Of a DNA stretch of 7,348 nucleotides, positions 1 through 6,858 are shown in pieces. A model generated the notes under the pieces. That model had not been told where the DNA came from, did no database searches, and worked only from the letters and a program-made list of their open reading frames with translations. This DNA comes from Holosporaceae bacterium. Its GTDB lineage: Bacteria; Pseudomonadota; Alphaproteobacteria; UBA3830. The position numbers were made by a program, and so were the translations under genes. How positions within the stretch are numbered: the first letter of the stretch is position 1; every line of letters starts with the position of its first letter. The stretch covers positions 1 through 7,348 of the forward strand of contig JAIRZO010000073.1 in assembly GCA_031267195.1 (NCBI GenBank). The letters are read 5' to 3'.

Positions 1-1
1 C

Positions 2-463
2 TCTGTGTTATTGTCCGGTCTGTTAGAGGATGCTCCGGCGGAGTTAAAACCAATACTTCAGATTATAAAATCTGGAGAACTCATGGTAAGACGAGAGTTC
101 GACAAAAAACATTTGCAACCACTGCTGGATCTATCCACCAAGCACGGTGTTCACATAATTTGGAAAGATCTTGCTCTGATAATTTACGCTTCCTATCCGA
201 CGGATACCCCAGAAAATTTGATCAAAATTCTGGAACCGCTAATCAACGACGATAGGCCATTTAAGCTGACAGCGCTGGAACTTATAGCCATGATTTACGA
301 AAATAAGGGCGCGCATGATAAAGCCAAAGAATTGCTAAGTAAGATTATAAAACATGCTGAAGTTTCAGAAAAACAAAAAAGTAGAGCATCCATATTGCTG
401 AATCACATCAGTGCACAGACTCCACCTCCACAGAATAAAAAACCGGAAGAAAAAGAAAAATAG
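2..463 (+). CDS. YfgM-like (TPR-like) inner-membrane/periplasmic protein, 3' part, N terminus outside window
   Basis: This is the C-terminal ~153 residues of a helical repeat protein. The frame is open to the left edge, so the GTG at 5 is probably an internal codon and the true start lies upstream. Homologues I recall are about 210-230 residues with one N-terminal membrane helix, so that anchor is probably missing here. Visible features are amphipathic helix pairs and the motif RPFKLTALELIAMIYENKG followed by a helix rich in Lys and Ala. This matches the C-terminal TPR-like domain of the YfgM / ancillary SecYEG translocon subunit family. The last ~15 residues are a Pro- and Lys/Glu-rich tail (PPPQNKKPEEKEK). 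The next genes, bamB and der, give the order yfgM-bamB-der seen in Escherichia coli and many proteobacteria, which supports the call. In E. coli YfgM is tied to the Sec translocon and periplasmic chaperones; transferring that role here is inference. Confidence 0.72.
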   Translation, partial: SVLLSGLLEDAPAELKPILQIIKSGELMVRREFDKKHLQPLLDLSTKHGVHIIWKDLALIIYASYPTDTPENLIKILEPLINDDRPFKLTALELIAMIYENKGAHDKAKELLSKIIKHAEVSEKQKSRASILLNHISAQTPPPQNKKPEEKEK

Positions 464-470
464 AAAGGAG
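464..470 (+). promoter_or_regulatory. Shine-Dalgarno sequence for bamB
   Basis: AAAGGAG sits directly after the stop codon of the upstream gene, 12 nt before the ATG at 483. It decides the start: the frame is open further upstream to an ATG at 411, but that would add a highly basic 24-residue stretch overlapping the previous gene and would bury the lipoprotein signal peptide. The next ATG (495) is too far from this site. Confidence 0.6.
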
Positions 471-482
471 AAAACAAAGATC

Positions 483-1790
483 ATGAATAGGTGTATGCTG
501 CTATCGTCTGGCTTTGGCCTTATACTATCTTTGTTAGTGGTCGGGTGTTCTGAAGAAAAAGTGAAACTTAGTGGCAGGCGTGAGCCGTTGCTGGTTTCAG
601 AAATGCATGCGATTGAGACAGAAAATTTGGATTCTACTCCGGTAATCGTAGGCCAGCAGCTGCTGATGAATTCTTCCTATCCGCAGCCACATTTTAACGT
701 GACCCATTGTCATGATCCTCTCAAATTTTCGCTAACACCTTCCATCATGTGGTCCAGTAATCTAGATTACGAATCGCATATGTTCTTCAAAGCTATAGCT
801 GCACCGGTGGTGGCGGAAGGTCGGGTGTTTTGCATGGATGCCGGTGGCCTTGTATACGCCCTCGATGGAACGACCGGAAAGCGCCTATGGTCCATGAGCA
901 CCACAATTAAAGGAAAAGATGGGCAAATCGGTGGAGCAATCGCCCATGATCAGGGAAAATTGATCGTGACTTCCAGCTTTGCTGAATGTTTCTGCCTGGA
1001 TGCGAAGAGTGGCAAAATTCTCTGGAGATTAAAACTTCCTGCTCCGTCCAAAGGTGATGGCATAAGTATCTATCAAGGTAAGGCTTTTATTTTGTGCCAG
1101 AACGGCAGTTTGCAGGTGGTGAATATCAGTAGCGGAGAAATCTTGTGGGCTCATTCCGGTGTCTTTGTGGAATCAACCCTCATTGGTAGCGCTAGTGTTG
1201 CCATTGCCGACGATACCGTCTTCGTTGCCTATCCATTTGGAGAAATTTTTGCTCTGAGGTCTGATACCGGATATGTGAAGTGGGATGCGAATTTTCAAAA
1301 ATACTTTACCATGAGCGCAGCAAAAGCTTTTTCCCATCCCAGAGCATGCCCAGTAGTATATGATGGCATTGTGTATTTTATTGCTGCCAATGGGCAAACT
1401 GTGGCCTACGAAACCAAGACCGGATATCCCATTTGGAATAACAACTATGGAGGAATCCAGACTCCTATTTTGAGTGGGAATAGCATGTTTTTGCTAAATG
1501 CTAACGGCGAGCTTTTGTGTCTAAATAACAAAACAGGGAAATTGCGCTGGAGTAGAAAATTAAGCCTGGACAATTCCGGAAAAATTTCCGAATGGTATGG
1601 ACAAATTCTCGTAAAGGATCATATCCTAGTGATATCTCAGGAAGGTGATTTGTTCTTTGTATCCATTCATGACGGCAAAGTAAAAAAAATAAAAAGAATA
1701 GTCGAAGGAAAGGTTGTGGCCAATCCTGTGATCGCTAATGCAATTCTGTATCTTCTGCTGGAGAATGGTGGAGTTGCAGCCTATAGATGA
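483..1790 (+). CDS. bamB: Outer membrane protein assembly factor BamB (PQQ-like beta-propeller lipoprotein)
   Basis: This 435-residue lipoprotein is expected to be part of the BAM complex, which folds beta-barrel proteins into the outer membrane. Residues 1-21 form a signal peptide: a basic N terminus (MNR), a hydrophobic core, and a lipobox VVGC with Cys22 as the lipidated residue. Ser23 at +2 is compatible with Lol sorting to the outer membrane. The rest shows PQQ-like propeller repeats of the form (Y/F)-x-L-(D/N)-x-x-(S/T)-G-x-x-x-W. Blade-closing tryptophans are seen at residues 136, 181, 222, 267, 318 and 356. The last blade ends with GGVAAYR at the C terminus. The length is close to other alphaproteobacterial BamB proteins. 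The start at 483 was chosen from the signal peptide and the upstream AAAGGAG. The stop overlaps the der start by 4 nt (ATGA), so translation is probably coupled. A quinoprotein dehydrogenase is unlikely, given the lipobox and the position beside der. Confidence 0.9.
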   Translation: MNRCMLLSSGFGLILSLLVVGCSEEKVKLSGRREPLLVSEMHAIETENLDSTPVIVGQQLLMNSSYPQPHFNVTHCHDPLKFSLTPSIMWSSNLDYESHMFFKAIAAPVVAEGRVFCMDAGGLVYALDGTTGKRLWSMSTTIKGKDGQIGGAIAHDQGKLIVTSSFAECFCLDAKSGKILWRLKLPAPSKGDGISIYQGKAFILCQNGSLQVVNISSGEILWAHSGVFVESTLIGSASVAIADDTVFVAYPFGEIFALRSDTGYVKWDANFQKYFTMSAAKAFSHPRACPVVYDGIVYFIAANGQTVAYETKTGYPIWNNNYGGIQTPILSGNSMFLLNANGELLCLNNKTGKLRWSRKLSLDNSGKISEWYGQILVKDHILVISQEGDLFFVSIHDGKVKKIKRIVEGKVVANPVIANAILYLLLENGGVAAYR

Positions 1791-3154
1791 AAATTGCAAT
1801 TATTGGTCGGCCGAATGTTGGAAAATCAACACTGTTTAATAGGTTAGTTCGACAAAAATTAGCCATTGTTGGTGATGTATCCGGCATAACCAGAGATCGG
1901 AAAACTGTGGCTGTAGATTTTTATGGCATCCACATCGAATTGCTGGACACGCCGGGAGTGGATCCATTTTCACGCGATGCCCTTGCCTTGTCCATGAATG
2001 AACAATCGTTCGCTGCACTGCAGGAATCGGACATAATTTTCTTGGTTATAGATGCCATTGCTGGCGTCACCGAATACGATAAAGAAATTGCTTCCTGGAT
2101 TAGAACTGCCCTAAAAAAGGTAGGGAATCGAAAAATTATTCTCATAAAAAATAAATCCGAAGCTAAAAAAGCTGTGGTGGATAATTCCTCGTCTCTCGGG
2201 TTCGGTGAGGGAATTTATGTTTCTGCTGAGCATAATCTCGGTTTCGATGAGATATACGCAGCTCTGGCAGAGGAGGAGGAAAAAATTCTATGCCTGGAAG
2301 AAGAACAATCGAAACGCAGCGCTGCTCACACTGCACCAGCGACGGATGAGCATCTCAAAATCGCCATCATTGGGCGTCCGAATGTGGGAAAGTCGTCATT
2401 AATCAATGCAATAATTGGAGAAGAGCGGCTGCTGACTGGAGATCAGGCCGGCATCACGCGGGATGCCATAGCGCTGAGCTGGCGTTTCAAAAATTGGATG
2501 ATTTATCTCATTGATACCGCTGGCCAGAGGAAAAAATCAAAAACAACCGATGCGATAGAATCTATTGCTGTACTGGATGCCTGGCGCCACATAAAACAGG
2601 CTAACATTGTAGTGGTTCTGATGGACATCAACGCCCCGTTTGAAAAACAGGATATTTCCATAGCTATGCAGGCCTTTAATGAGGGTAAGATCATAATATT
2701 TGCACTGAACAAAAGCGATATAGTTCATAATCCAGATGAAATTCTCCAATCTATTCGGAGCCGCATTCCGAAAGAATTTGCTCAATTACCAGATGCTCCA
2801 TGTCTGTTGGTATCCGCTAAAGAAAAAAAAGGACTGGCGCGTATATTCAATGTGGCCATAAATTTATACGACATATGGAACAAAAGAATCTCAACTGGAG
2901 TGCTAAATCGCTGGCTTCAGACCGCCATTGCCCAAAATCCTCCTCCGCTGGTAAGCGGTATGCCGATTCGTTTAAAATATGTGTCCCAGACCAATTGTAA
3001 ACCGCCGACTTTTACTATATTTGCCAATCGGGTTGAACATTTACCAAAAAGCTATGAAAGATATCTGCTAAATCATTTGAGAAAATCGTTGGATTTTAAT
3101 GGGGTTCCGCTGAGACTTTTCGTGCGCCAGAGAAAAAATCCACATGCTGGATAA
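1787..3154 (+). CDS. der: Ribosome biogenesis GTPase Der (EngA), double Era-like GTPase
   Basis: This 455-residue GTPase is needed for late maturation of the 50S ribosomal subunit. It has two tandem G domains and a C-terminal KH-like domain. Domain 1 shows G1 GRPNVGKS (7-14), GITRD (33-37), DTPG (54-57), G4 NKSE (122-125) and SAEH (146-149). An acidic linker (about 161-188) follows. Domain 2 shows G1 GRPNVGKS (196-203), GITRD (222-226), DTAG (243-246), G4 NKSD (308-311) and a G5-like VSAKEKKG. The KH-like domain (about 345-455) has the typical PIRLKYVSQ, PPTFTIFANR and a C-terminal FVRQRKNPH. All catalytic motifs look intact and the length is normal for the family. The start overlaps the bamB stop; a GGTGGAG at 1767-1773 inside bamB may serve as ribosome binding site. 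NKSE in place of NKxD in domain 1 is, as I recall, common in alphaproteobacterial Der and is not a defect. Confidence 0.96.
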   Translation: MKIAIIGRPNVGKSTLFNRLVRQKLAIVGDVSGITRDRKTVAVDFYGIHIELLDTPGVDPFSRDALALSMNEQSFAALQESDIIFLVIDAIAGVTEYDKEIASWIRTALKKVGNRKIILIKNKSEAKKAVVDNSSSLGFGEGIYVSAEHNLGFDEIYAALAEEEEKILCLEEEQSKRSAAHTAPATDEHLKIAIIGRPNVGKSSLINAIIGEERLLTGDQAGITRDAIALSWRFKNWMIYLIDTAGQRKKSKTTDAIESIAVLDAWRHIKQANIVVVLMDINAPFEKQDISIAMQAFNEGKIIIFALNKSDIVHNPDEILQSIRSRIPKEFAQLPDAPCLLVSAKEKKGLARIFNVAINLYDIWNKRISTGVLNRWLQTAIAQNPPPLVSGMPIRLKYVSQTNCKPPTFTIFANRVEHLPKSYERYLLNHLRKSLDFNGVPLRLFVRQRKNPHAG

Positions 3155-3191
3155 AGTTATAACGCAAACTCGCGAACTATGGACTAGTTTT

Positions 3192-3219
3192 TAGACAAAT
3201 ATTCAGCTTCTTGGATAAT
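3192..3219 (+). promoter_or_regulatory. Candidate sigma70-type promoter for dprA-topA-rimI
   Basis: TAGACA (3192-3197) matches the -35 consensus TTGACA at five of six positions. GATAAT (3214-3219) matches the -10 consensus TATAAT at five of six. They are 16 nt apart. Transcription would begin near 3226, leaving a T-rich leader of about 58 nt before the GTG start of dprA. The location, in the only intergenic gap and upstream of a tight three-gene cluster, supports it. No operator or attenuator is evident. The call rests on consensus matching alone. Confidence 0.45.
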
Positions 3220-3274
3220 TTCGATTCGTTTTTTCTTAATCTAATTATTTTATGATTCACAGAATTAAACTCTC

Positions 3275-3280
3275 GGAGGT
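3275..3280 (+). promoter_or_regulatory. Shine-Dalgarno sequence deciding a GTG start for dprA
   Basis: GGAGGT is a near-perfect match to the anti-Shine-Dalgarno and lies 3 nt before the GTG at 3284. It favours this GTG over the first in-frame ATG at 3323, which has no such site and would cut into the conserved N-terminal helix. Confidence 0.65.
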
Positions 3281-3283
3281 TCT

Positions 3284-4435
3284 GTGCTATCCAAAAAAGA
3301 AAAACTTGCAAGGTTAAAAATAATGCGCAGTGAGGCCATTGGCTCATCCACATTCTGGAATTTTCTAGAAGTGTATGGCAGTGGTGAAAAGCTGCTGAAA
3401 GTTTTACCAACCCTATACAATTCGCACATAAAAATTTCCATCAAATATGATGGATCATCCGATTCATCTCTACAACATTTCAAATTGTGCAGCGATGAGG
3501 ATATCAAAGAGGAATTTGCTGCGCTAAAAGAAATTGGCGGCCGCATTGTGTTTTTCGAAGACGAATTGTATCCTCCTCTGCTGAGAAATATTCCGGACCC
3601 TCCTCCTCTGCTAACTTTGCTGGGAGAGAAAAGCAGGATATTAGACTTTTACAATCGAAATATTATTTCGGTCGTAGGGTCCCGCAATTCTTCAATTCAC
3701 GCCAATAAATTCTGCAGCAATCTCTGCAGTGAGCTGAGTCGAGCAAATATCGTGATAGTTTCTGGACTTGCGAGAGGTATCGACGCTAACGCTCACCTGG
3801 GAAGTCTGGAAAATGGAACTATCGCTGTGGTGGCTGGCGGCATAAACGTGGTCTATCCGCAGGAAAATGCACAATTGTACAAAGAAATCGCTAAGAAAGG
3901 CTGCATCATTGCGGAAATGCCATATGATACGGCACCACAGCCGCATTTTTTTCCGAGACGCAATAGAATTATTGCTGGCATATCCTATGGTACAATTGTG
4001 GTGGAGGCAGCAGCTCAATCGGGGTCTCTCATAACCGCCCGCATGGCCCTGGAATATAACCGAGATGTGTTTGCCGTTCCCGGATTCCCTCTTGATCCTC
4101 GTAGCGTAGGATGCAATACTCTCCTGAAGGAAGGTGCGATTTTGGTGCAAGGTCCACAGGATGTACTGGATTATGTGGAAAATCGAAAAATTATGGAAAA
4201 ATCTTTGCTGGAAAGTCGGGAGCCTTTTGCCGCTAGGATTTCCGATTATGATGTTGAGCGAACACAGGGGCAGATAATGAAATCTCTAAGTTCAGTACCA
4301 ATTACCATTGATGAGTTAATCGCCGCTATTAAGGTGCCGCCGCAGGAGGTTCTTGCTGCGCTACTGAAGCTGGAGCTTTCCAATAGAATTGTGAGACTAC
4401 ATGGGCAGAAAGTGTGTCTCATGCTGGATGGATAG
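3284..4435 (+). CDS. dprA: DNA-processing protein DprA (Smf), ssDNA-binding RecA loader
   Basis: This 383-residue cytoplasmic protein belongs to the DprA/Smf family. Members bind incoming single-stranded DNA during natural transformation and help load RecA; the gene is also kept in many bacteria not known to be competent. Residues about 6-45 form a SAM/HhH-like N-terminal helical region, followed by the family signature YPPLLRNIPDPPPLL (96-110). The extended Rossmann fold (about 115-330) shows SVVGSRNSS (129-137), SGLARGIDANAH (160-171), AGGINVVYPQEN (184-195), FPRRNRIIAG (223-232), VVEAAAQSGSLITAR (239-253) and AVPGFPLDPRS. The C-terminal ~70 residues resemble the winged-helix DML1-like domain (ITIDELIAAIKVPPQEVLAALLKLEL). 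All expected motifs are present, so the gene looks intact. It starts with GTG behind GGAGGT. topA follows after only 11 nt, as in many alphaproteobacteria, suggesting cotranscription. Whether this organism takes up DNA cannot be judged from the window. Confidence 0.95.
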   Translation: MLSKKEKLARLKIMRSEAIGSSTFWNFLEVYGSGEKLLKVLPTLYNSHIKISIKYDGSSDSSLQHFKLCSDEDIKEEFAALKEIGGRIVFFEDELYPPLLRNIPDPPPLLTLLGEKSRILDFYNRNIISVVGSRNSSIHANKFCSNLCSELSRANIVIVSGLARGIDANAHLGSLENGTIAVVAGGINVVYPQENAQLYKEIAKKGCIIAEMPYDTAPQPHFFPRRNRIIAGISYGTIVVEAAAQSGSLITARMALEYNRDVFAVPGFPLDPRSVGCNTLLKEGAILVQGPQDVLDYVENRKIMEKSLLESREPFAARISDYDVERTQGQIMKSLSSVPITIDELIAAIKVPPQEVLAALLKLELSNRIVRLHGQKVCLMLDG

Positions 4436-4446
4436 GGTTATTTTAT

Positions 4447-6858
4447 ATGCGTTTAGTGATAGTTGAATCTCCGGCGAAAGCCAAAACCATCAATAAATAT
4501 CTGGGATCTGGCTACAAGGTAGTAGCCAGCTATGGGCATGTGCGGGACCTGCTATCGAAAGATGGCAGCGTTCGTCCAGATGAAGATTTCGCCATGACAT
4601 GGGAGATAAGTAGTCGTGGCGCCAAATGCATAGATGATATCCTGAAATATCTGAAGCAATGTGATGAGCTTTTGCTAGCAACCGATCCAGATCGAGAAGG
4701 GGAGGCCATTTCATGGCATATCAAAGAAATAATTGATAAAAAAAAAAAGCTCAACATTCCCGTTCGGCGCATTGTATTTCATGAAATTACAAGAAAGGCA
4801 ATAGGAGAAGCCATTGAGAATCCACGAGATCTGGACATTCATCTTGTGGATTCCTATTTGGCGCGACGTGCTTTAGATTATCTGGTGGGATTTTCCCTAT
4901 CTCCCATTCTCTGGAGAAAGTTGCCAGGCAGCAAATCGGCTGGTCGCGTGCAATCGGTGGCTCTCCGTATCATCACCGAAAGAGAAATGGAAATCGAGGA
5001 ATTTAAAACTCGTGAATACTGGACATTAGAGGCAAAGTTCGAGGCTAAAAACAAAAAAATCTTCAGTGCGAAACTGACTCATTTCGATGGGGAAAAGCTA
5101 GATAAGTTTTTCATCGATAATCAGGAAAAAGCACTCTTTATGAAAAGTAAGCTGGATGACCAGGCCTATGTGGTTAGTTCTGTGCAGAAAAAAAATCTGA
5201 AACGTAATCCAGCTCCACCGTTTATAACGTCCACTCTGCAACAGGAGGCATCCAGAAAATTTGGTTTTAGTGCAAAAAAGACCATGCAATTGGCTCAAAA
5301 TCTCTACGAAGGCATTGATTTTAACGGTGAAACCACTGGCCTCATAACCTACATGAGAACAGATAGCATTAATTTAGCAAAGGAAGCTGTGGACAAGATA
5401 CGAAGTCTCGTTTCCAACAAATACGGCAAAGATTTTCTTCCTGCATCTCCGCGCATCTACACGAATAAAGTAAAAAATGCTCAGGAAGCCCACGAAGCCA
5501 TTCGTCCCGTCGATGTGGCTGTAGCTCCTGACAGTATAAAATCAAGCGTCGGTTTGGATCTATATCGGCTCTACAATTTAATCTGGCAGAGGGCGGTGGC
5601 ATCCCAGATGTCTTCGGCAGTGTTTGATCAGGTTCAGGTTGATATTACCGATACTGCAACGACCAAAAACACCTTCAAAGCAACGGGAAGTACACTGATT
5701 TTTGACGGATTCCTTAGGGTTTACGAAGAAGGAAAAGACGAAGCATCTTCGGCGGATGATAGCGACGAATGCGCCGATGGATTGCTGCCTCCGTTGGCCG
5801 TAGATGATGCTACTCCTCTGAAAAAATTGGAGAACCTGCAGCACTTTACGCAACCGCCTCCACGTTTTTCCGAGGCGAGTTTGGTGAAGAAGCTGGAGGA
5901 ATTGGGTATTGGACGACCATCCACCTATGCATCTATTCTGCAGGTACTGCAGGATCGTGGGTACGTCAGGCTGGAAAAGAAATACTTTATTCCGGAGATA
6001 CGTGGCCGTCTTGTTATTTCGTTTCTGCTGAGTTTTTTTGGTAAATATTTGGAATATGGGTTTACTGCTGACATGGAGCAATCCCTCGACGATGTTTCCA
6101 ATGGAAATAGAACGTGCATAGATGTGCTAAGGGAATTTTGGACTGGCTTTTGCGCTAACATTGCCCAGACGAAGGATATAAAAATTTCAGATGTGATCAA
6201 TCAGCTGAATGAATCTTTAAAATCTTTTCTGTTTGGTACCAATGAAGATGATTCTTCGGCAAGAAAATGCCCTGAGTGTAAAATTGGGGAATTAAGTCTG
6301 AAAATTGGGAAATTTGGTTCATTTATAGGATGCTCTCGATATCCTGACTGCAGCTATGTGAGAAAGCTTGATTCCTTCAGCAGTGAAAATGACGGAGCAT
6401 TGGTTTCATCCTCGGAATATCCGAAGTTTATCGGCGTTGATCCTTTGGATCAGCAAGAAATTTTCCTTAAAAAAGGTCCCTACGGTCTATATCTGGAAAA
6501 ACCAACGAAGTTTATGGAAAAATCACCGATTGCTGAGGCGATCGATCAGCAGAGAATTAAGGGCAAAAAAGAAGCAGCTCCGAAGGCGGTGCGTATCTCC
6601 GTTCCACAATTCATGAATCTCCAGAATCTGGATCTTGCCATTGCCTGCCAGCTGCTGCAGCTGCCAAAAAACATCGGAACCTATGAAGGTGAAGATGTGA
6701 AGGTTGGCATCGGCAGATTCGGACCATTCGTGTTTTTTAAGGATAAGTACATATCCATCAAAAAAGACCCGGCGTCTGTTATTTCCATGAGTCTAGATGC
6801 CGCCATCGATCTAATAGAAAATAGACGGCAGAGGGAAATGCATGTTAAAAAAAAATAA
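4447..6858 (+). CDS. topA: DNA topoisomerase I (type IA, omega protein)
   Basis: This 803-residue enzyme relaxes negative supercoils by transient cleavage of one strand through a 5'-phosphotyrosine. The TOPRIM domain opens with VIVESPAKAKT, containing Glu7, and carries the metal-binding DPDREGE (Asp80, Asp82, Glu84). The active-site tyrosine is Tyr302 in LITYMRTDS. Other type IA motifs are GRVQSVALR, NPAPPFITSTLQQEA, AHEAIRP and GIGRPSTYASI. A tetracysteine zinc-binding motif follows (Cys608, Cys611, Cys629, Cys635; CPEC...GCSRYPDC). Two C-terminal repeat-type modules come after it (KKGPYGLYLEKP and GIGRFGPFVFFKDKY). At 803 residues it is slightly shorter than the 865-residue E. coli enzyme. 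I chose the ATG at 4447 because it places MRLVIVESPAKAKT exactly at the family N terminus. An in-frame ATG at 4414 would overlap dprA. The ribosome binding site is weak (AGGG at 4434-4437), so translation may depend on coupling to dprA. An 11-A run falls in codons 98-101. Confidence 0.96.
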   Translation: MRLVIVESPAKAKTINKYLGSGYKVVASYGHVRDLLSKDGSVRPDEDFAMTWEISSRGAKCIDDILKYLKQCDELLLATDPDREGEAISWHIKEIIDKKKKLNIPVRRIVFHEITRKAIGEAIENPRDLDIHLVDSYLARRALDYLVGFSLSPILWRKLPGSKSAGRVQSVALRIITEREMEIEEFKTREYWTLEAKFEAKNKKIFSAKLTHFDGEKLDKFFIDNQEKALFMKSKLDDQAYVVSSVQKKNLKRNPAPPFITSTLQQEASRKFGFSAKKTMQLAQNLYEGIDFNGETTGLITYMRTDSINLAKEAVDKIRSLVSNKYGKDFLPASPRIYTNKVKNAQEAHEAIRPVDVAVAPDSIKSSVGLDLYRLYNLIWQRAVASQMSSAVFDQVQVDITDTATTKNTFKATGSTLIFDGFLRVYEEGKDEASSADDSDECADGLLPPLAVDDATPLKKLENLQHFTQPPPRFSEASLVKKLEELGIGRPSTYASILQVLQDRGYVRLEKKYFIPEIRGRLVISFLLSFFGKYLEYGFTADMEQSLDDVSNGNRTCIDVLREFWTGFCANIAQTKDIKISDVINQLNESLKSFLFGTNEDDSSARKCPECKIGELSLKIGKFGSFIGCSRYPDCSYVRKLDSFSSENDGALVSSSEYPKFIGVDPLDQQEIFLKKGPYGLYLEKPTKFMEKSPIAEAIDQQRIKGKKEAAPKAVRISVPQFMNLQNLDLAIACQLLQLPKNIGTYEGEDVKVGIGRFGPFVFFKDKYISIKKDPASVISMSLDAAIDLIENRRQREMHVKKK
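4738..4748 (+). repeat. 11-base poly(A) tract inside topA
   Basis: Eleven consecutive A residues encode Lys98-Lys101 of TopA, shortly after the TOPRIM DPDREGE motif. This is the longest homopolymer I see in the window. The reading frame is intact as given. Runs of this length are prone to replication and transcription slippage. Confidence 0.9.

Larger units (their letters stand above)
3155..3283 (+). other. AT-rich intergenic region between der and dprA
   Basis: This 129-nt gap is the only sizeable non-coding stretch in the window and probably separates two transcription units. No small ORF with a ribosome binding site and no RNA gene is apparent. It contains a promoter-like pair at 3192-3219 (listed separately), T-rich stretches at 3229-3237 and 3245-3251, and the dprA Shine-Dalgarno at its end. 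A very weak hairpin (AACTA at 3175-3179 with TAGTT at 3185-3189, then three more T) could act as a terminator for der. The five-pair, AT-rich stem makes that doubtful. Confidence 0.6.

Noticed and set aside
411..482. Longer N terminus for bamB from the ATG at 411
   Set aside because: It would add a Lys/Arg-rich run overlapping the previous gene and displace the lipoprotein signal peptide. AAAGGAG at 464-470 supports the start at 483.
539..829. 11-bp repeat GGTCGGGTGTT at 539-549 and 819-829 in bamB, considered as a DNA uptake-like word
   Set aside because: I noticed only two copies, both within one gene. This fits chance, and nothing else supports an uptake sequence.
1578..1591. Small palindrome CGGAAA-AA-TTTCCG in bamB
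   Set aside because: Six pairs with a two-base centre inside coding sequence and no T-run. No functional context.
3175..3192. Possible rho-independent terminator after der
   Set aside because: The stem is only five pairs with one G-C, and the T-run is short. It is too weak to list as a terminator, so it is only mentioned in the intergenic entry.
3571..3612. Exact 12-bp direct repeat TCCTCCTCTGCT at 3571 and 3601 in dprA
   Set aside because: Both copies encode the conserved Pro-Pro-Leu-Leu parts of a standard DprA motif, so protein conservation and codon choice explain them.
3692..4150. 152-codon open frame on the - strand opposite dprA
   Set aside because: It lies wholly inside dprA, whose conserved motifs are intact. 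The translation shows no recognisable domain, and it looks like a codon shadow.
4414..4446. Longer N terminus for topA from the ATG at 4414
   Set aside because: The extra eleven residues overlap the end of dprA. The family N terminus begins exactly at the ATG at 4447.
5578..6081. 167-codon open frame on the - strand opposite topA
   Set aside because: It is fully contained within conserved topA, has a low-complexity translation with no family features, and its start has no convincing ribosome binding site.
6649..6664. CAGCTG repeated around CTG in topA
   Set aside because: Short palindromic words arising from Gln-Leu-Leu-Gln-Leu codons; most likely coincidence.
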